A program made the position numbers and the translations under genes. DNA of 64,000 nucleotides from Gemmatimonadaceae bacterium (GTDB lineage Bacteria; Gemmatimonadota; Gemmatimonadetes; Gemmatimonadales; Gemmatimonadaceae), in assembly GCA_020846935.1 (NCBI GenBank), contig JADLCY010000011.1:558001-622000 (forward strand), read 5' to 3'. The notes beneath the pieces are model-generated. The model was not told the origin of the DNA. It searched no databases and saw nothing but the letters and a program-made list of their open reading frames with translations. Positions 28,501 through 36,812 of the stretch are shown piece by piece (the first letter of the stretch is position 1; the number at the start of each line of letters is the position of its first letter).

Positions 28501-29169
28501 GAGAAGGAAATCCTCGGGTTCTACATCTCCGGCCACCCGCTCGAGCCCTATCGCGCCGAGTGCGAGCTGTTCGCGTCGCACACCGTGTCGGCGCTCGGGA
28601 CGTGGCAGGAGGGCTCGATCTCGCTGGGTGTGGTCGTCACCGCGATCAAGCGGCAGGTGTCGAAGCGGAGCGGCGCCGAGTTCGCGCGGCTCACGGTGGA
28701 GGACTTCTCGGGATCCTCGGAACTGCTCGTGTTTCCCGAAGCCTGGGCCGCGCTGGCGGATCGCATCCGGCCGGACGTGCCGCTGCTGATGAAGGGTGGC
28801 TACTCGCGCCGCGACCAGGGACAGGACAACCCGACGTTCATCGTGGAGTCGGTGCAGCGCTTCGAAGAGCTGCGGATCGCGGGGCAGGTCGCGGTGGAAC
28901 TGGTGGTCGACGGGCCGGCGGCGGCGCGGGCAGGTGAAGGCGCTCTCATCGGGGGCGACCTCCCGCCTGGCGTCTTTCAGGACGTCCGGATCGTGCTCGA
29001 AGGGCATCCCGGATCGGCGCCGGTTGAGGTACGTTGGGAGGATGGAACGGGGGGCGTGGCCCGATTGCGGTCGCGCTCGCTCAAGGTGGCCGCGAATGGC
29101 GCAGCGCTTGGAGAACTTCGCGCGCTGCTGGGGTCGGACCGGGTGCGACTGATTCGCGTCGGAGGGTAA
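25591..29169 (+). CDS. dnaE: DNA polymerase III alpha subunit
   Basis: Replicative polymerase catalytic subunit of 1,192 residues. PHP domain first (HLHCHSEYS about residues 18-26, TDHGNL, TNDSHFL), then the C-family polymerase core with catalytic aspartates in MPDIDVDF (Asp 414, 416, 418) and GPGRGSAAGSLVAY, the KSHSVAYSVISYQTAWLK helix, HhH region and a C-terminal OB-fold (about 970-1,075). DnaE1 type; no separate 3'-5' exonuclease domain. The stop is five bases before accA, so the two are probably co-transcribed. Contains one GCCTAACG motif (LPNV). Confidence 0.97.
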   Translation: MEGPPARPSPRPPAPHDVSFVHLHCHSEYSLLDGANRIDDLIRRAQEFEQPALAITDHGNLHAAWEFQEKAKKAKVKPIIGMEAYVAPGDRRLKTRGAMGQKPYYHLVLLARDLTGYRNLVKLSSLAYTEGFYTRPRVDRELLRQYSEGIIVSSACMAGEIAHHLELGDLHGAIQVTEWYRHVFPDRYYLEVQAHDSEGQAQLNTRILDLAKRTGVPVIATNDSHFLKADDHDAHDVLLCIGLGKDREDKDRMKYDAGLYFKSAPEMAARFPDHPEVIANTLAIADACDVQFPKKYHVPAFPLPPEAATENALLVSLASTGAGVRYGVPLPAHVQERLDYELRVIADSGYAGYFLIVADFIKAARDRGIPVGPGRGSAAGSLVAYALRITDVCPLRYDLLFERFLNPERVSMPDIDVDFCFERRGEVIEYVREKYGKEAVGQIVTFGTMKSRAAVKDVGRVLGFTPAETDALAKLIPNQPNFSLTVGEAIAKIADVRKLYESDDRYRQLLDYAVALEGLSRHTGVHAAGVVIAPGPLDDYVPICTQESRGSGSGSDERVVVTQYDMNALEKAGMLKMDFLGLTTLTVIFDTLRAIEATGAVAPDLDAIPYDDAETYRMLRLGRTVGVFQFESPLATDMLRAMRCDRFDDLVASNALMRPGPLDAGMHKVYQRRKRGEEPIVYALPELEAILEPTYGVITYQEQVMRIAQVLAGISLAEADVLRKAVGKKDAELIKVELGKFVSKAVARGYDARIIEELSGQIETFGRYGFNKSHSVAYSVISYQTAWLKAHHPAEFMAALLSSSIGDTDSVVKFINEARELGITVLPPDVNESGYKFTVVGHKRIRFGLGAIRNVGRAAIDSILAARATAPFTSLFDLTERIDLRLCNKRVFEALIHSGAVDTLGGHRAQYLATLDAALQEASLRQNERETGQWSLFGEPVEGPEGAGPHGAALTLPNVGHLSESERLTREKEILGFYISGHPLEPYRAECELFASHTVSALGTWQEGSISLGVVVTAIKRQVSKRSGAEFARLTVEDFSGSSELLVFPEAWAALADRIRPDVPLLMKGGYSRRDQGQDNPTFIVESVQRFEELRIAGQVAVELVVDGPAAARAGEGALIGGDLPPGVFQDVRIVLEGHPGSAPVEVRWEDGTGGVARLRSRSLKVAANGAALGELRALLGSDRVRLIRVGG

Positions 29170-29174
29170 CCGGA

Positions 29175-30143
29175 ATGGCGAGTACTCCTACGCTCGAGTT
29201 CGAACGGCCGATCTTCGAGCTCGAGAAACAGATCGACGAACTGAAGAAACTGGCGGGTGACCAGCAGCTGTCGGTCGAGTCGGAGATCGCGCCGCTCGAG
29301 CAGAAGCTCGCGACACTGCGCACGGAGGTCTATCGCAACCTGTCGCCGCTGCAGCGACTGCAGGTGGCGCGCAGCAGCAAGCGCCCGTTTTCGCTGGACT
29401 ACCTGCGCCTCTGCTTCACGGACTTTGTCGAGCTGCATGGCGACCGGCTCTTTCGCGAAGACGCGGCGATCGTTGGCGGCTGGGCCCGCCTGGACGGCGA
29501 GACGGTCATGGTCATCGGTCACCAGCGCGGGCGTGACACCAAGGAGAACCTGCGACGCAACTTCGGGATGCCGCACCCCGAAGGCTACCGCAAGGCGCTC
29601 CGCCTGATGAAGCTGGCGGAGAAGTTCCACGTTCCGGTCCTCACGTTCATCGACACGCCGGGCGCGTGGGCCGGCCTGGGCGCCGAGGAGCGCGGCCAGG
29701 CCGAAGCGATCGCGCGGAACCTGTTCGAGATGAGCCACCTCGAGGTGCCGATCATCGCGACCGTGATCGGCGAGGGCGGATCGGGTGGCGCATTGGCGTT
29801 AGGCATCGCCGACCGCGTCCTGATGCTCGAGAACTCGGTCTACTCGGTGATCACGGTCGAGGGCTGTGCCGCCATCCTGTGGAAGGACGGCAAGAGCCCG
29901 GAAATGCGCGAGCGCGCGGCCTCCGCGCTCAAGATCACCGCGCAGGATCTGCTGGAACTCGGCGTGATTGACGAGATCGTCCCCGAACCCGCCGGCGGCG
30001 CCCATACCAATCACGAAGTGGCGGCCGCTGCGCTGCAGGAAGCCCTGATCCGTCAGTACGAGGAGCTGCGCAAGATGAAGCCGGAAAAGCTCGTCAGGCG
30101 GCGCAGGGAGAAGTTCCTCAAGATGGGAAAGTTCACGGAATAG
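29175..30143 (+). CDS. accA: Acetyl-CoA carboxylase carboxyltransferase subunit alpha
   Basis: 322 residues. Transfers the carboxyl group from biotin to acetyl-CoA with AccD, giving malonyl-CoA for fatty-acid synthesis. N-terminal coiled segment (FELEKQIDELKKL), then the crotonase-like carboxyltransferase fold with GHQRGRDTKENLRRNFG, FIDTPGAWAGLGAEERGQ and EGGSGGALALGIADR, where oxyanion glycines are intact. ATG 29175 with GGAGG nine bases upstream, overlapping the dnaE 3' end. Carries one CGTTAGGC motif creating a TTA codon in ALALG. Confidence 0.97.
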   Translation: MASTPTLEFERPIFELEKQIDELKKLAGDQQLSVESEIAPLEQKLATLRTEVYRNLSPLQRLQVARSSKRPFSLDYLRLCFTDFVELHGDRLFREDAAIVGGWARLDGETVMVIGHQRGRDTKENLRRNFGMPHPEGYRKALRLMKLAEKFHVPVLTFIDTPGAWAGLGAEERGQAEAIARNLFEMSHLEVPIIATVIGEGGSGGALALGIADRVLMLENSVYSVITVEGCAAILWKDGKSPEMRERAASALKITAQDLLELGVIDEIVPEPAGGAHTNHEVAAAALQEALIRQYEELRKMKPEKLVRRRREKFLKMGKFTE

Positions 30144-30672
30144 GAGCGTGAACGGACGGGCGGGTGGAGAGGAGCGAGTCGGACCCAGACGCTCGCCGAA
30201 GGGGCCATCGCGCGTGTTCGCGCGGCACGACGGCCGGAGCCCCGATGAGCTGGCCAATGGTTGGCGCCATCCGCGGCGCTGCCGTCGTGGGACGGATGCC
30301 GTTCAGGAACGCATGACGCAGTCGTGGCTCAACGCCCAGGCGGCACGGCGGATGGACGGGGAGAAGGATCGCCAGGCATTGCAAGCGACCTGGCGCCACG
30401 GCGAGCCGCAGCAGGCTCCGGACCGATCGATGCCGGACGGTCGGCGTCCGCGAGGATGGACGCAGGACGGACGAGCGCTGGTCGGATGGGCGGTTGGGCA
30501 TGCGCGGTCGTGTCAAACGGAGGGCTCCCGGAGCGCTTCCCCGACCGCTTAACCTTGAGAGGCCCCTCAAATGGCGAGCGCTGCAACCCACGCCGAGGGC
30601 GAGGTGTTGCGCGTCGTTCATCCGTCGATCTCCCGGCATCCATCCGTCCCAGGTTCATCCGTCCACCGGCTC
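30144..30672. repeat. Intergenic region with GGATGGACG-type short repeats
   Basis: 529 bases between accA and ricT. Units GGATGGACG, GGACGGACG and their complements CATCCGTCC / TTCATCCGTC cluster at 30350-30370, 30455-30490 and 30618-30668. Several overlapping open frames run through it on both strands, none with a family resemblance or good ribosome-binding site. The ricT frame is open from 30571, but that extension encodes the repeat and is not used. Confidence 0.5.
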
Positions 30673-32181
30673 ATGCTCGTCGAGGTTGCCTTCAAGGGAA
30701 ACCGCAAGGAGTTCTTTCACTGGGACGCTGACGACGCGCTCCCGTCGAGGGCGCCGGTCATCGTCGAGGCGGATCGCGGCGAGGACCTGGGCTATGTGCA
30801 TGCACAGGGAGAACACGCGGAGAAGCGGTTGAAGGGCGTGCCTCACGCTCCCGAGGAGGGCGTGACCAGGAGCGTGCGTCGCCTGGCGTCGACAGACGAC
30901 GTCCATCGCGTCGAAGAGTTGCGGGAGCAGGACGACGTGGCACGACGCAAGGCGGTGGAACGGGTGAAGGCCAACGGGCTCGTCATGAAGCTCACGGATG
31001 CCGAGTGGCGCTGGGACCGTCGCAAGCTCACGATCTATTTCACCGCCGAGAAGCGGGTGGACTTCAGGAATCTCGTGCGCGAGCTGGCGTCGATGTTCCG
31101 CACACGCATCGAACTCAAGCAGATCGGCGTGCGCGACGAAGCGAGGCGACTCGGCGGCATCGGGCGCTGTGGGCGCGAATACTGCTCGGCGGCGTGGCTG
31201 CCTGACCTGCGGCCGGTGAACCTCGGCGTGGCGCGCGATCAGCGGCTTTCGCTCAACCCGACGCAGATCTCGGGCGCGTGCGGACGGCTCATGTGTTGCC
31301 TGCGCTACGAGCACGACTTCTACGTGCAGCAACGCAAACGATTCCCCAAGGAGGGACGCATCATCGAAACGGCACGCGGCGAGGAGAAGGTGGTGTCGAA
31401 CGACATCTTCCGCGAACGCGTGACGCTGAGGAACGCCGAGGGGGAGAGTCGCATCGTTCCGCTGGCGGAGCTGCGACGCGAGTGGAAGGCAGCGCCGGAC
31501 CGCACGATCGAAGACGAAACGCCACCCATTCCGTTCGAGGGGCTGAGCGATGAGGTGCTGCGCCTCCAGGACACCTCGGAGATGCCGGCGTGGCTGCCGC
31601 GAACGCCGACGGGTGGCCACGAGGCACGCCGCGCCTTGCCCGTGCGTGACGTCGAGGCGGCCGCGCGCGCCGATGCCACGGCGCCTGATCCGCGACCGCG
31701 CCGCGAGCGCGACCAACGACGGAATGCCGGTGAGCGTCGCCTGTCAGGAGAGCGTCCCGGAGCACGCCGAGGCGACGAAGAACGCGGAGACGGCGGAGCA
31801 CTCCGAGACAGCCGAGAACGCGGGCCCGACGGAGAACGCCGAGGCAACCGGGATCTCCGAGGCAACCGAGAACGCGGACCCGACGGAGAACCCCGAGGCA
31901 GCGGCGAACGCCGAAACGACGGCGATCGTCGCGAACGCGCGCCACGGACCAGCCCGGAGCAGCAGACGTCTTCTGGGGCGGCAGGGGATTTCGGCGGCGA
32001 GGCGAAAGGTGCCGAGCCCGAGTCGTTGCCGCAGCGAAGCGACGCGCAGGCCGCGGGCGACGCGGAGTCTCAGGAAGGGCAGGAACGCCGGCGCAATCGG
32101 CGTCGCCGCGGCCGTCGCGGAGGGCGTCGCCCCGACGCTGACGGCGATGCCTCACCTTCGACCGACGGAGCGGATTCGTGA
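30673..32181 (+). CDS. ricT: PSP1-domain protein RicT with long Arg-rich tail
   Basis: 502 residues. Residues 1-290 are the PSP1/RicT domain: conserved GRCGREYC (Cys 166, Cys 171) and CGRLMCC (Cys 203, 208, 209), the cysteines that in Bacillus bind an iron-sulfur cluster within the RicA-RicF-RicT complex affecting mRNA processing. Residues about 330-502 form a low-complexity tail with repeating GERR, RGNRD, GPDGE units and a basic RRRNRRRRGRRGGRR end, likely RNA-binding or disordered. Start ATG 30673 (MLVEVAFKGN). Its TGA overlaps the metG GTG by four bases. RicA and RicF are not seen in the window. Confidence 0.88.
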   Translation: MLVEVAFKGNRKEFFHWDADDALPSRAPVIVEADRGEDLGYVHAQGEHAEKRLKGVPHAPEEGVTRSVRRLASTDDVHRVEELREQDDVARRKAVERVKANGLVMKLTDAEWRWDRRKLTIYFTAEKRVDFRNLVRELASMFRTRIELKQIGVRDEARRLGGIGRCGREYCSAAWLPDLRPVNLGVARDQRLSLNPTQISGACGRLMCCLRYEHDFYVQQRKRFPKEGRIIETARGEEKVVSNDIFRERVTLRNAEGESRIVPLAELRREWKAAPDRTIEDETPPIPFEGLSDEVLRLQDTSEMPAWLPRTPTGGHEARRALPVRDVEAAARADATAPDPRPRRERDQRRNAGERRLSGERPGARRGDEERGDGGALRDSRERGPDGERRGNRDLRGNRERGPDGEPRGSGERRNDGDRRERAPRTSPEQQTSSGAAGDFGGEAKGAEPESLPQRSDAQAAGDAESQEGQERRRNRRRRGRRGGRRPDADGDASPSTDGADS

Positions 32182-33707
32182 GCCGGCCGTTCTACATCAC
32201 CACCGCGATCGACTACGCGAACGGTGACCCGCACCTGGGCCACGCCTTCGAGAAGATCGGCGCGGACGTGATCGCCCGGTACAAGCGTCTGGCCGGTGAT
32301 CGCGTGCATTTCCTGACCGGCCTCGACGAACACGGGCAGAAGGTCGCCCAGGCGGCGGCCGACCGGGGCCTGTCGCCGCAACAGTTCGTGGACGCCATCG
32401 CCGGCCGCTTCACGGCCATGTGGACGCGGCTCGGCATCTCCAACGATCAGTTCATCCGCACGACGGACGCGGCACACAAGCGCGGCGTGGTGGCACTGAT
32501 CGAACGCATTCGCGCGATCAGCCCCGACGACTTCTACGAGCAGACGTACGAGGGGTGGTACTGCGTGGGGTGCGAGCTGTTCAAGCGCGAGAACGAGATT
32601 GCCGACGGCAAGTGCGTGCTGCACCCCACGCGCGAACTGGCGTGGACGCAGGAGCGCAACTGGTTCTTCCGGCTCTCCCGACACGCGGAGTTCCTGCGGA
32701 ACCTGATCTCGGGCAATGCAGCGTTCCTGCGACCCGAGTCGCGGCGGAACGAGATGTTGGCCCTGTTGGACCAGGGGCTGGAGGACATCTCGATCACGCG
32801 CTCGCGTCTCTCGTGGGCGGTGCCCTTCCCGCTGCCCTCCTCGTCTGGTGAGACGCAGGGCACGTGGGTATGGTTCGACGCCCTGCCCAACTACATCACG
32901 GCAGCGGGGTACCCCGACGCGTCGTTCGCCGACCGGTGGCCGGCCCAGGTCCACGTGGTGGGCAAGGACATCAATCGGCTGCACTCTATCGTTTGGCCAG
33001 CGATGCTGCGCTCGGCAGACTTGCCCATCCCGGAGGCGGTATGGGTGCACGGGTTCGTGCAGCTGGGCGGCGAACGCTTCAGCAAGTCCGCGGGGGTCAA
33101 GCTCGAGCTGGCGGATGCGACCGATCGCTTCGGCGTGGATGCGTTTCGCTACTTTCTCATGCGTGAGGTGCCGTTCGATGGTGACGGCAACTTCTCGTGG
33201 GAACGGTTCGAGGAGCGCTACACCGCCGACTTGGCGAATGCCTGGGGCAACCTGGCGAGCCGTTCGATCGCGATGGTGGAGAAGTACTGCCAGGGCCGCG
33301 TGCCCTCAGCGCCCCTAACCTCGCTTGATGAGGCGGACCGCACGGACTACGACGCGTATCACGCCGCCATGGACGGACGAGACGGGTATCTGCTGCACGA
33401 GGGCCTCAAGGCCGTGTGGAGCACGATCGCGCGCGGCAACGAATACGTCGATCGGCAGGCGCCGTGGAAGCTGGCCAAGGATCCGGCGCAGCGACCAGCG
33501 CTCGAGGCGACGATGGCGGCGCTCTGCCGGCACCTCGCCCGGCAGTGTGTGGCGCTCTACCCGTTCATGCCCGGCAAGTGCGAGGAGCTGTGGCGCCAGC
33601 TCGGAGCACCGTCGCACCTGCCCGATCAGCGGTTCGAGCACCTCGCGTCGCTCGATTGCGCCGGCTGGGCGGTGAGCAAGGGAGCGGGACTGTTCCCGAA
33701 GGGCTGA
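32178..33707 (+). CDS. metG: Methionyl-tRNA synthetase
   Basis: Charges tRNA-Met; 509 residues, the short form without the C-terminal dimerisation domain. Class I motifs are visible: PHLGH (His 19, His 22) and RFSKSAG (Ser 302-Lys 303-Ser 304) for KMSKS. The zinc knuckle is WYCVGCELF ... KCVLHP, similar to the Thermus-type enzyme. GTG start overlaps the ricT stop (GTGA). Anticodon-binding helices occupy the last 150 residues. Confidence 0.96.
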   Translation: MSRPFYITTAIDYANGDPHLGHAFEKIGADVIARYKRLAGDRVHFLTGLDEHGQKVAQAAADRGLSPQQFVDAIAGRFTAMWTRLGISNDQFIRTTDAAHKRGVVALIERIRAISPDDFYEQTYEGWYCVGCELFKRENEIADGKCVLHPTRELAWTQERNWFFRLSRHAEFLRNLISGNAAFLRPESRRNEMLALLDQGLEDISITRSRLSWAVPFPLPSSSGETQGTWVWFDALPNYITAAGYPDASFADRWPAQVHVVGKDINRLHSIVWPAMLRSADLPIPEAVWVHGFVQLGGERFSKSAGVKLELADATDRFGVDAFRYFLMREVPFDGDGNFSWERFEERYTADLANAWGNLASRSIAMVEKYCQGRVPSAPLTSLDEADRTDYDAYHAAMDGRDGYLLHEGLKAVWSTIARGNEYVDRQAPWKLAKDPAQRPALEATMAALCRHLARQCVALYPFMPGKCEELWRQLGAPSHLPDQRFEHLASLDCAGWAVSKGAGLFPKG

Positions 33708-33858
33708 CGACCGTCGTTCACTGACGCGTTGCTGCATCTCGGACATTGCGTCCGGTCTGGCCCGGTCGAGTGCGCCTCGTCACCGCCGAGGCTGTGACGT
33801 CAAGCCTTGTGACTCCGCGCCCGGAGAGCGCATTTCAGGGCGTCGCGTCCCTTTCGAA

Positions 33859-34638
33859 ATGCGCCGCTGGACGATCCTGCTGATCTCGCACGACACCGAA
33901 GCTCCGCGGAGTTTCACGTTCACCGAACGCGCGTTGCGCGTAGCGGGGAGCGTTGGCGTGGGCGCCGCACTCGTCGCAGCAATCGGCGTGGGCACCCTCA
34001 TTGCGCGGTCCGGAGATTGGCCGGCGCGCGACCCATCGCGCGCGCTCGCGCAGCACGATTCGGGCGCCTCGCCGCATGTGGCCGCGTTGCGCACGCAGGT
34101 GGGCGCCATTCGCAGCGCGCTCGACACCATCCGCGCGCAGGATGCGCGCATGCGGGCGATTGCGGGCGTGCAGACCGCGGCGGACTCGCTCCTCGCGCAT
34201 GCCGCGCACCTGGCCGAGCAGTACCGTCTGCTGGGGAAGGCGGCGATGCGACTCGATACCCTGGACGTGCTGTCGCTGAGGCCCGAGAGCCTGCGGGTCG
34301 CGACCGCGAGTAATGCCCGGGTCCGTCGCAACGGCCGAGCCGTGCAGTGGGCGCCGACGCGGAGTGGCGCCGTCCTCGCCGGGTTCGACGCCGAAGTCGC
34401 TCGGGCGCAATCGGCGTCCGACGGTCGGTGGCAGATCGACCTTCGCGCTCCTGGGGGCCTCGTTGGCCGCGTCAGCGCATCGGGGCGACCGGTGGTGCGC
34501 GAGGGAGAGCGCGTGCTGGCCGACCAGCCGGTGATGTTCGTGGCACCGGCGCCTAACGCTGGCGACGCGTGGTATGAGTTGCGTCGCAACGGCATCGCAC
34601 TGGACCCGACGTTCTCGCGCGGTGCGTTCAGGCCCTGA
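33859..34638 (+). CDS. LytM-like protein lacking catalytic residues (degenerate M23)
   Basis: 259 residues. Opens RRWTILLISHDTEAPRSFTF and a single transmembrane helix (about 28-48), then a coiled-coil-like stretch (VAALRTQVGAIRSALDTI ...), the layout of membrane-anchored M23 endopeptidase regulators. The end, DAWYELRRNGIALDP (from about 236), matches the LytM core HxHYEVRxNGxxVDP, but both histidines are replaced (A, W) and the upstream HxxxD motif is absent. It therefore looks like an inactive LytM scaffold, comparable in concept to EnvC/NlpD activators. Convergent with the lipoprotein gene to the right. Confidence 0.65.
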   Translation: MRRWTILLISHDTEAPRSFTFTERALRVAGSVGVGAALVAAIGVGTLIARSGDWPARDPSRALAQHDSGASPHVAALRTQVGAIRSALDTIRAQDARMRAIAGVQTAADSLLAHAAHLAEQYRLLGKAAMRLDTLDVLSLRPESLRVATASNARVRRNGRAVQWAPTRSGAVLAGFDAEVARAQSASDGRWQIDLRAPGGLVGRVSASGRPVVREGERVLADQPVMFVAPAPNAGDAWYELRRNGIALDPTFSRGAFRP

Positions 34639-34653
34639 TCGGGCGGGTGGTCT

Positions 34654-34692
34654 GCGCGTCCCCGCACGACTGTTTCCCGGTGCGCGGGACGC
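34654..34692. terminator. Hairpin between convergent genes
   Basis: Arms 34654-34667 and 34680-34692 (GCGTCCC/GGGACGC plus GCAC/GTGC, one bulged base) in the 70-base gap between two convergent genes. Could serve both directions; no U-tract. Confidence 0.5.
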
Positions 34693-34707
34693 GAGAATGC
34701 AGGCGCC

Positions 34708-35160
34708 TTACGGGGGCGGGGCGACCGGGTCGCCACCACCCGACGTGCCTGTGGAGATGCCTCGAACGAGCAGACCGACCGCAATCCCACCGAGCGCGGC
34801 TACGATCACCGTTCGAATGGTCCTCGGGCGATCGATCACCCGCAGCTCCATTCTCGCCACCGCGGATCGCGGCACGCTGACCGGCTCTCCGGTCCAGGAC
34901 ACTCGGCGATCCTCGGCGGTCATGGTCTGCGAAACGGCGAGGCGCCACACGTTGGACTGCTCCTCGAGAAGTCGCCCGTCGAGGACCGTTACGTTGCGTC
35001 CGACGGTGGTAGCGAGCGACGAGCTTCCCTCGGGCGTGAGGAAGGACCGTACTTCGGTGCCGACCTCGGGCTGCGGCGTGGCAAGCGGCACGTACTTGTA
35101 GCACGCACCGAGGCTCGCGGCGGAGAGCGCGAGGAGAATGCGGAAAGCTGGGCGAGTCAT
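34708..35160 (-). CDS. Small lipoprotein with C-terminal membrane segment (family A)
   Basis: 150 residues from ATG 35160 with lipobox SLGAC (CYKYVPL). Mature part is a small beta domain (WTGEPVSVPRSAVARME) and then a hydrophobic C-terminal helix (TVIVAALGGIAVGLLVRG). A paralogue with the same plan and shared motifs (CYxxVPL, EGRLV, WxGExVSxPR, RT) lies at 42654-43142 in the SusCD operon. Function unknown; the pattern of a small barrel plus a tail helix suggests an envelope-associated role. The 288-base stretch from 35161 to 35448 is its leader and holds nothing else that I can support. Confidence 0.7.
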   Translation of the reverse strand: MTRPAFRILLALSAASLGACYKYVPLATPQPEVGTEVRSFLTPEGSSSLATTVGRNVTVLDGRLLEEQSNVWRLAVSQTMTAEDRRVSWTGEPVSVPRSAVARMELRVIDRPRTIRTVIVAALGGIAVGLLVRGISTGTSGGGDPVAPPP

Positions 35161-35448
35161 GGTGGCGAAGTTGCCATCGAGGGGCCTCACATACAAGCGA
35201 CACCCGGGGGTCCGAATCGCCCCATGTGACTCGTCACTGGCGCGAACCCTTGCCGCGGCCCCCGAGCAATCCGGCCATACCCGTGTCGATACGAAGGCCT
35301 CGCCGAGGGCCACTGCCCCGACCACCGTGAGGGGCCGCCACCAGCCAGGTACGTTCGCGAATGCTGAGTCCGACCCCTTCTTTCTTGCTCCTGGCTTTCT
35401 GGGCCGCGCTCGACCTCTGCTCCTGGGCTCTATGGGCCCCGCAGTGGC

Positions 35449-36009
35449 CTACTTGCTGAAATCCACCTTCGGCGCTTCCCTCGCCTCGGGCGTCGTCACC
35501 TCGAAGTACTCGCGGGCCTTGGCCCCGATCACCTTGGCCGTCAACACCGCCGGGAACCGCCGGATGTACGTGTTGTAGGTCTGCACCGCCCCGTTGTAGT
35601 CGGTCCGGGCCACGGCCACGCGGTTTTCGGTGCCCGTCAATTCATCCTGCAACCGCAGAAACGCCGCGTCAGACTTGAGCTGCGGGTAGGCCTCGACGGC
35701 GATCATGAGCCCGCGCACGGCCGCGGTGACCTGTTCGTTGGCGTTGGCCATTTCCTTCGGGTCGCCCTTCTGCAGGGCGCCCTGCAGTCCGGCACGCGCC
35801 TGAGCGACCTGCGTGAAGACTTCGAGCTCCTGCTTGGCCTGCCCCTTCACCGTTTCCACGAGATTCCCGATGAGATCGTGCCGGCGCTGCAGCTGCACCT
35901 CGATCTGCTGCTTCCCGTTGTTGACGTTTTCGTCGTAGGTCTGGATGGTGTTGTAGCCGCACCCGGTGAGGGCAAGGCTCGTGGCGAGGAGGGCAGCGCG
36001 GAATCGCAT
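35449..36009 (-). CDS. LemA-family lipoprotein
   Basis: 186 residues from ATG 36009; lipobox ALTGC. LemA signature: YNTIQTYDENVNNGKQQIEV followed by RRHDLIGNLVETVKG and helical ENRVAVARTDYNGAVQTYNT, a long alpha-helical domain. LemA proteins are frequently encoded with TPM-domain proteins, as here (two genes upstream). Biochemical role not established. Encoded third in a TPM - nucleotidyltransferase - LemA cluster, 87 bases after the nucleotidyltransferase. Confidence 0.9.
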   Translation of the reverse strand: MRFRAALLATSLALTGCGYNTIQTYDENVNNGKQQIEVQLQRRHDLIGNLVETVKGQAKQELEVFTQVAQARAGLQGALQKGDPKEMANANEQVTAAVRGLMIAVEAYPQLKSDAAFLRLQDELTGTENRVAVARTDYNGAVQTYNTYIRRFPAVLTAKVIGAKAREYFEVTTPEAREAPKVDFSK

Positions 36010-36096
36010 GGGGGAACTCCGGAGAGAGGTCGGGGCGGTCAGGAACATGGAACGTGTGCGGGCAGCAGGGGGCGACGATGGTCGCAGTGAAGCATC

Positions 36097-36810
36097 TCAG
36101 GGGACATAGGCATCGAGCCACGCAGCCAGCGACTGCACGGTCGCGAGGTATCGCTCGACGACAGCGGCAAGATCGCCCGCCGGCATCGGATCGTTGTGTC
36201 GTACATGCCGAAGCACGCGCTGCACCGCACTGGTGTCGAGCGTGGTCCGCTCGCTCACCCGCTCGCAAACCACAAGCGAATCGGCCGAGGGCGCCTCGCC
36301 GTACATGCGCAGCACCGCACGAAACAGCACCATCACCGTGCTCACCGAATCGGTGAGCATCGTGCGCAGCGCCTTCTGATCACCATCGGCCAGCAAGATG
36401 GCGTGGCGCATCCGGAACAGCTTGCTCATCGCCTCGTGCTCGAGCTGGAGACGGAGATCCTTCATGTCCACGACGATACCCGCGATGGGCAGGTCGCCGG
36501 CGAGCACATGGTGGTGCGCCAGGATGTCGGCGTACTCCATCGGAAAGATGTCGGCCCCGCCCAGCCATTCCGTGCGCGTCATCGTGAGCGGCGGCGGATT
36601 ACCGGCTTCGCGCCACCCGCGGGCGATCGGCGCCTCGCGGTGCAGGTGTTCCATCGTGATGTGCTCCACGACCACCAGCACGTTGAGGTCCGAATGCTTC
36701 GCGATGTGTTCGCCGCGCGCCGCGGACCCGTAGAGCGCCACCGCCACGAGGTCGTTGCCGTAGATCGCCCGCAGCTGAGCGATGAGGTCATCAAGAGTCA
36801 TCTTCGCCAT
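36097..36810 (-). CDS. Minimal-nucleotidyltransferase-fold protein with altered metal site
   Basis: 237 residues from ATG 36810. The N-terminal fold shows YGSAARGEHIAKHSDLNVLVVV: the G-S motif (28-29) is intact, but the second acidic residue of the DxD pair is Asn (D41-L-N43). A helical C-terminal domain (HEPN/KNTase-like, about 120-237) follows. Enzymes of this fold transfer NMP to small molecules, proteins or tRNA; the Asn suggests reduced or altered catalysis. Begins two bases after the TPM-gene stop, so co-translated. Could be a non-catalytic regulator. Confidence 0.7.
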   Translation of the reverse strand: MAKMTLDDLIAQLRAIYGNDLVAVALYGSAARGEHIAKHSDLNVLVVVEHITMEHLHREAPIARGWREAGNPPPLTMTRTEWLGGADIFPMEYADILAHHHVLAGDLPIAGIVVDMKDLRLQLEHEAMSKLFRMRHAILLADGDQKALRTMLTDSVSTVMVLFRAVLRMYGEAPSADSLVVCERVSERTTLDTSAVQRVLRHVRHNDPMPAGDLAAVVERYLATVQSLAAWLDAYVP

Positions 36811-36812
36811 GG

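Noticed and set aside
25186-29007. Very long open frame antisense to dnaE (over 1,200 codons)
   Set aside because: Typical GC-rich mirror frame: composition is His/Arg/Val-rich and lacks any domain, while the plus strand encodes an intact DnaE. Similar antisense frames at 3640-4731, 46484-48145, 52212-53462, 57554-58804 and 60101-61738 were rejected for the same reason.
30148-30731. Small gene between accA and ricT
   Set aside because: Frames overlap on both strands, follow the GGATGGACG repeats and have no family resemblance.
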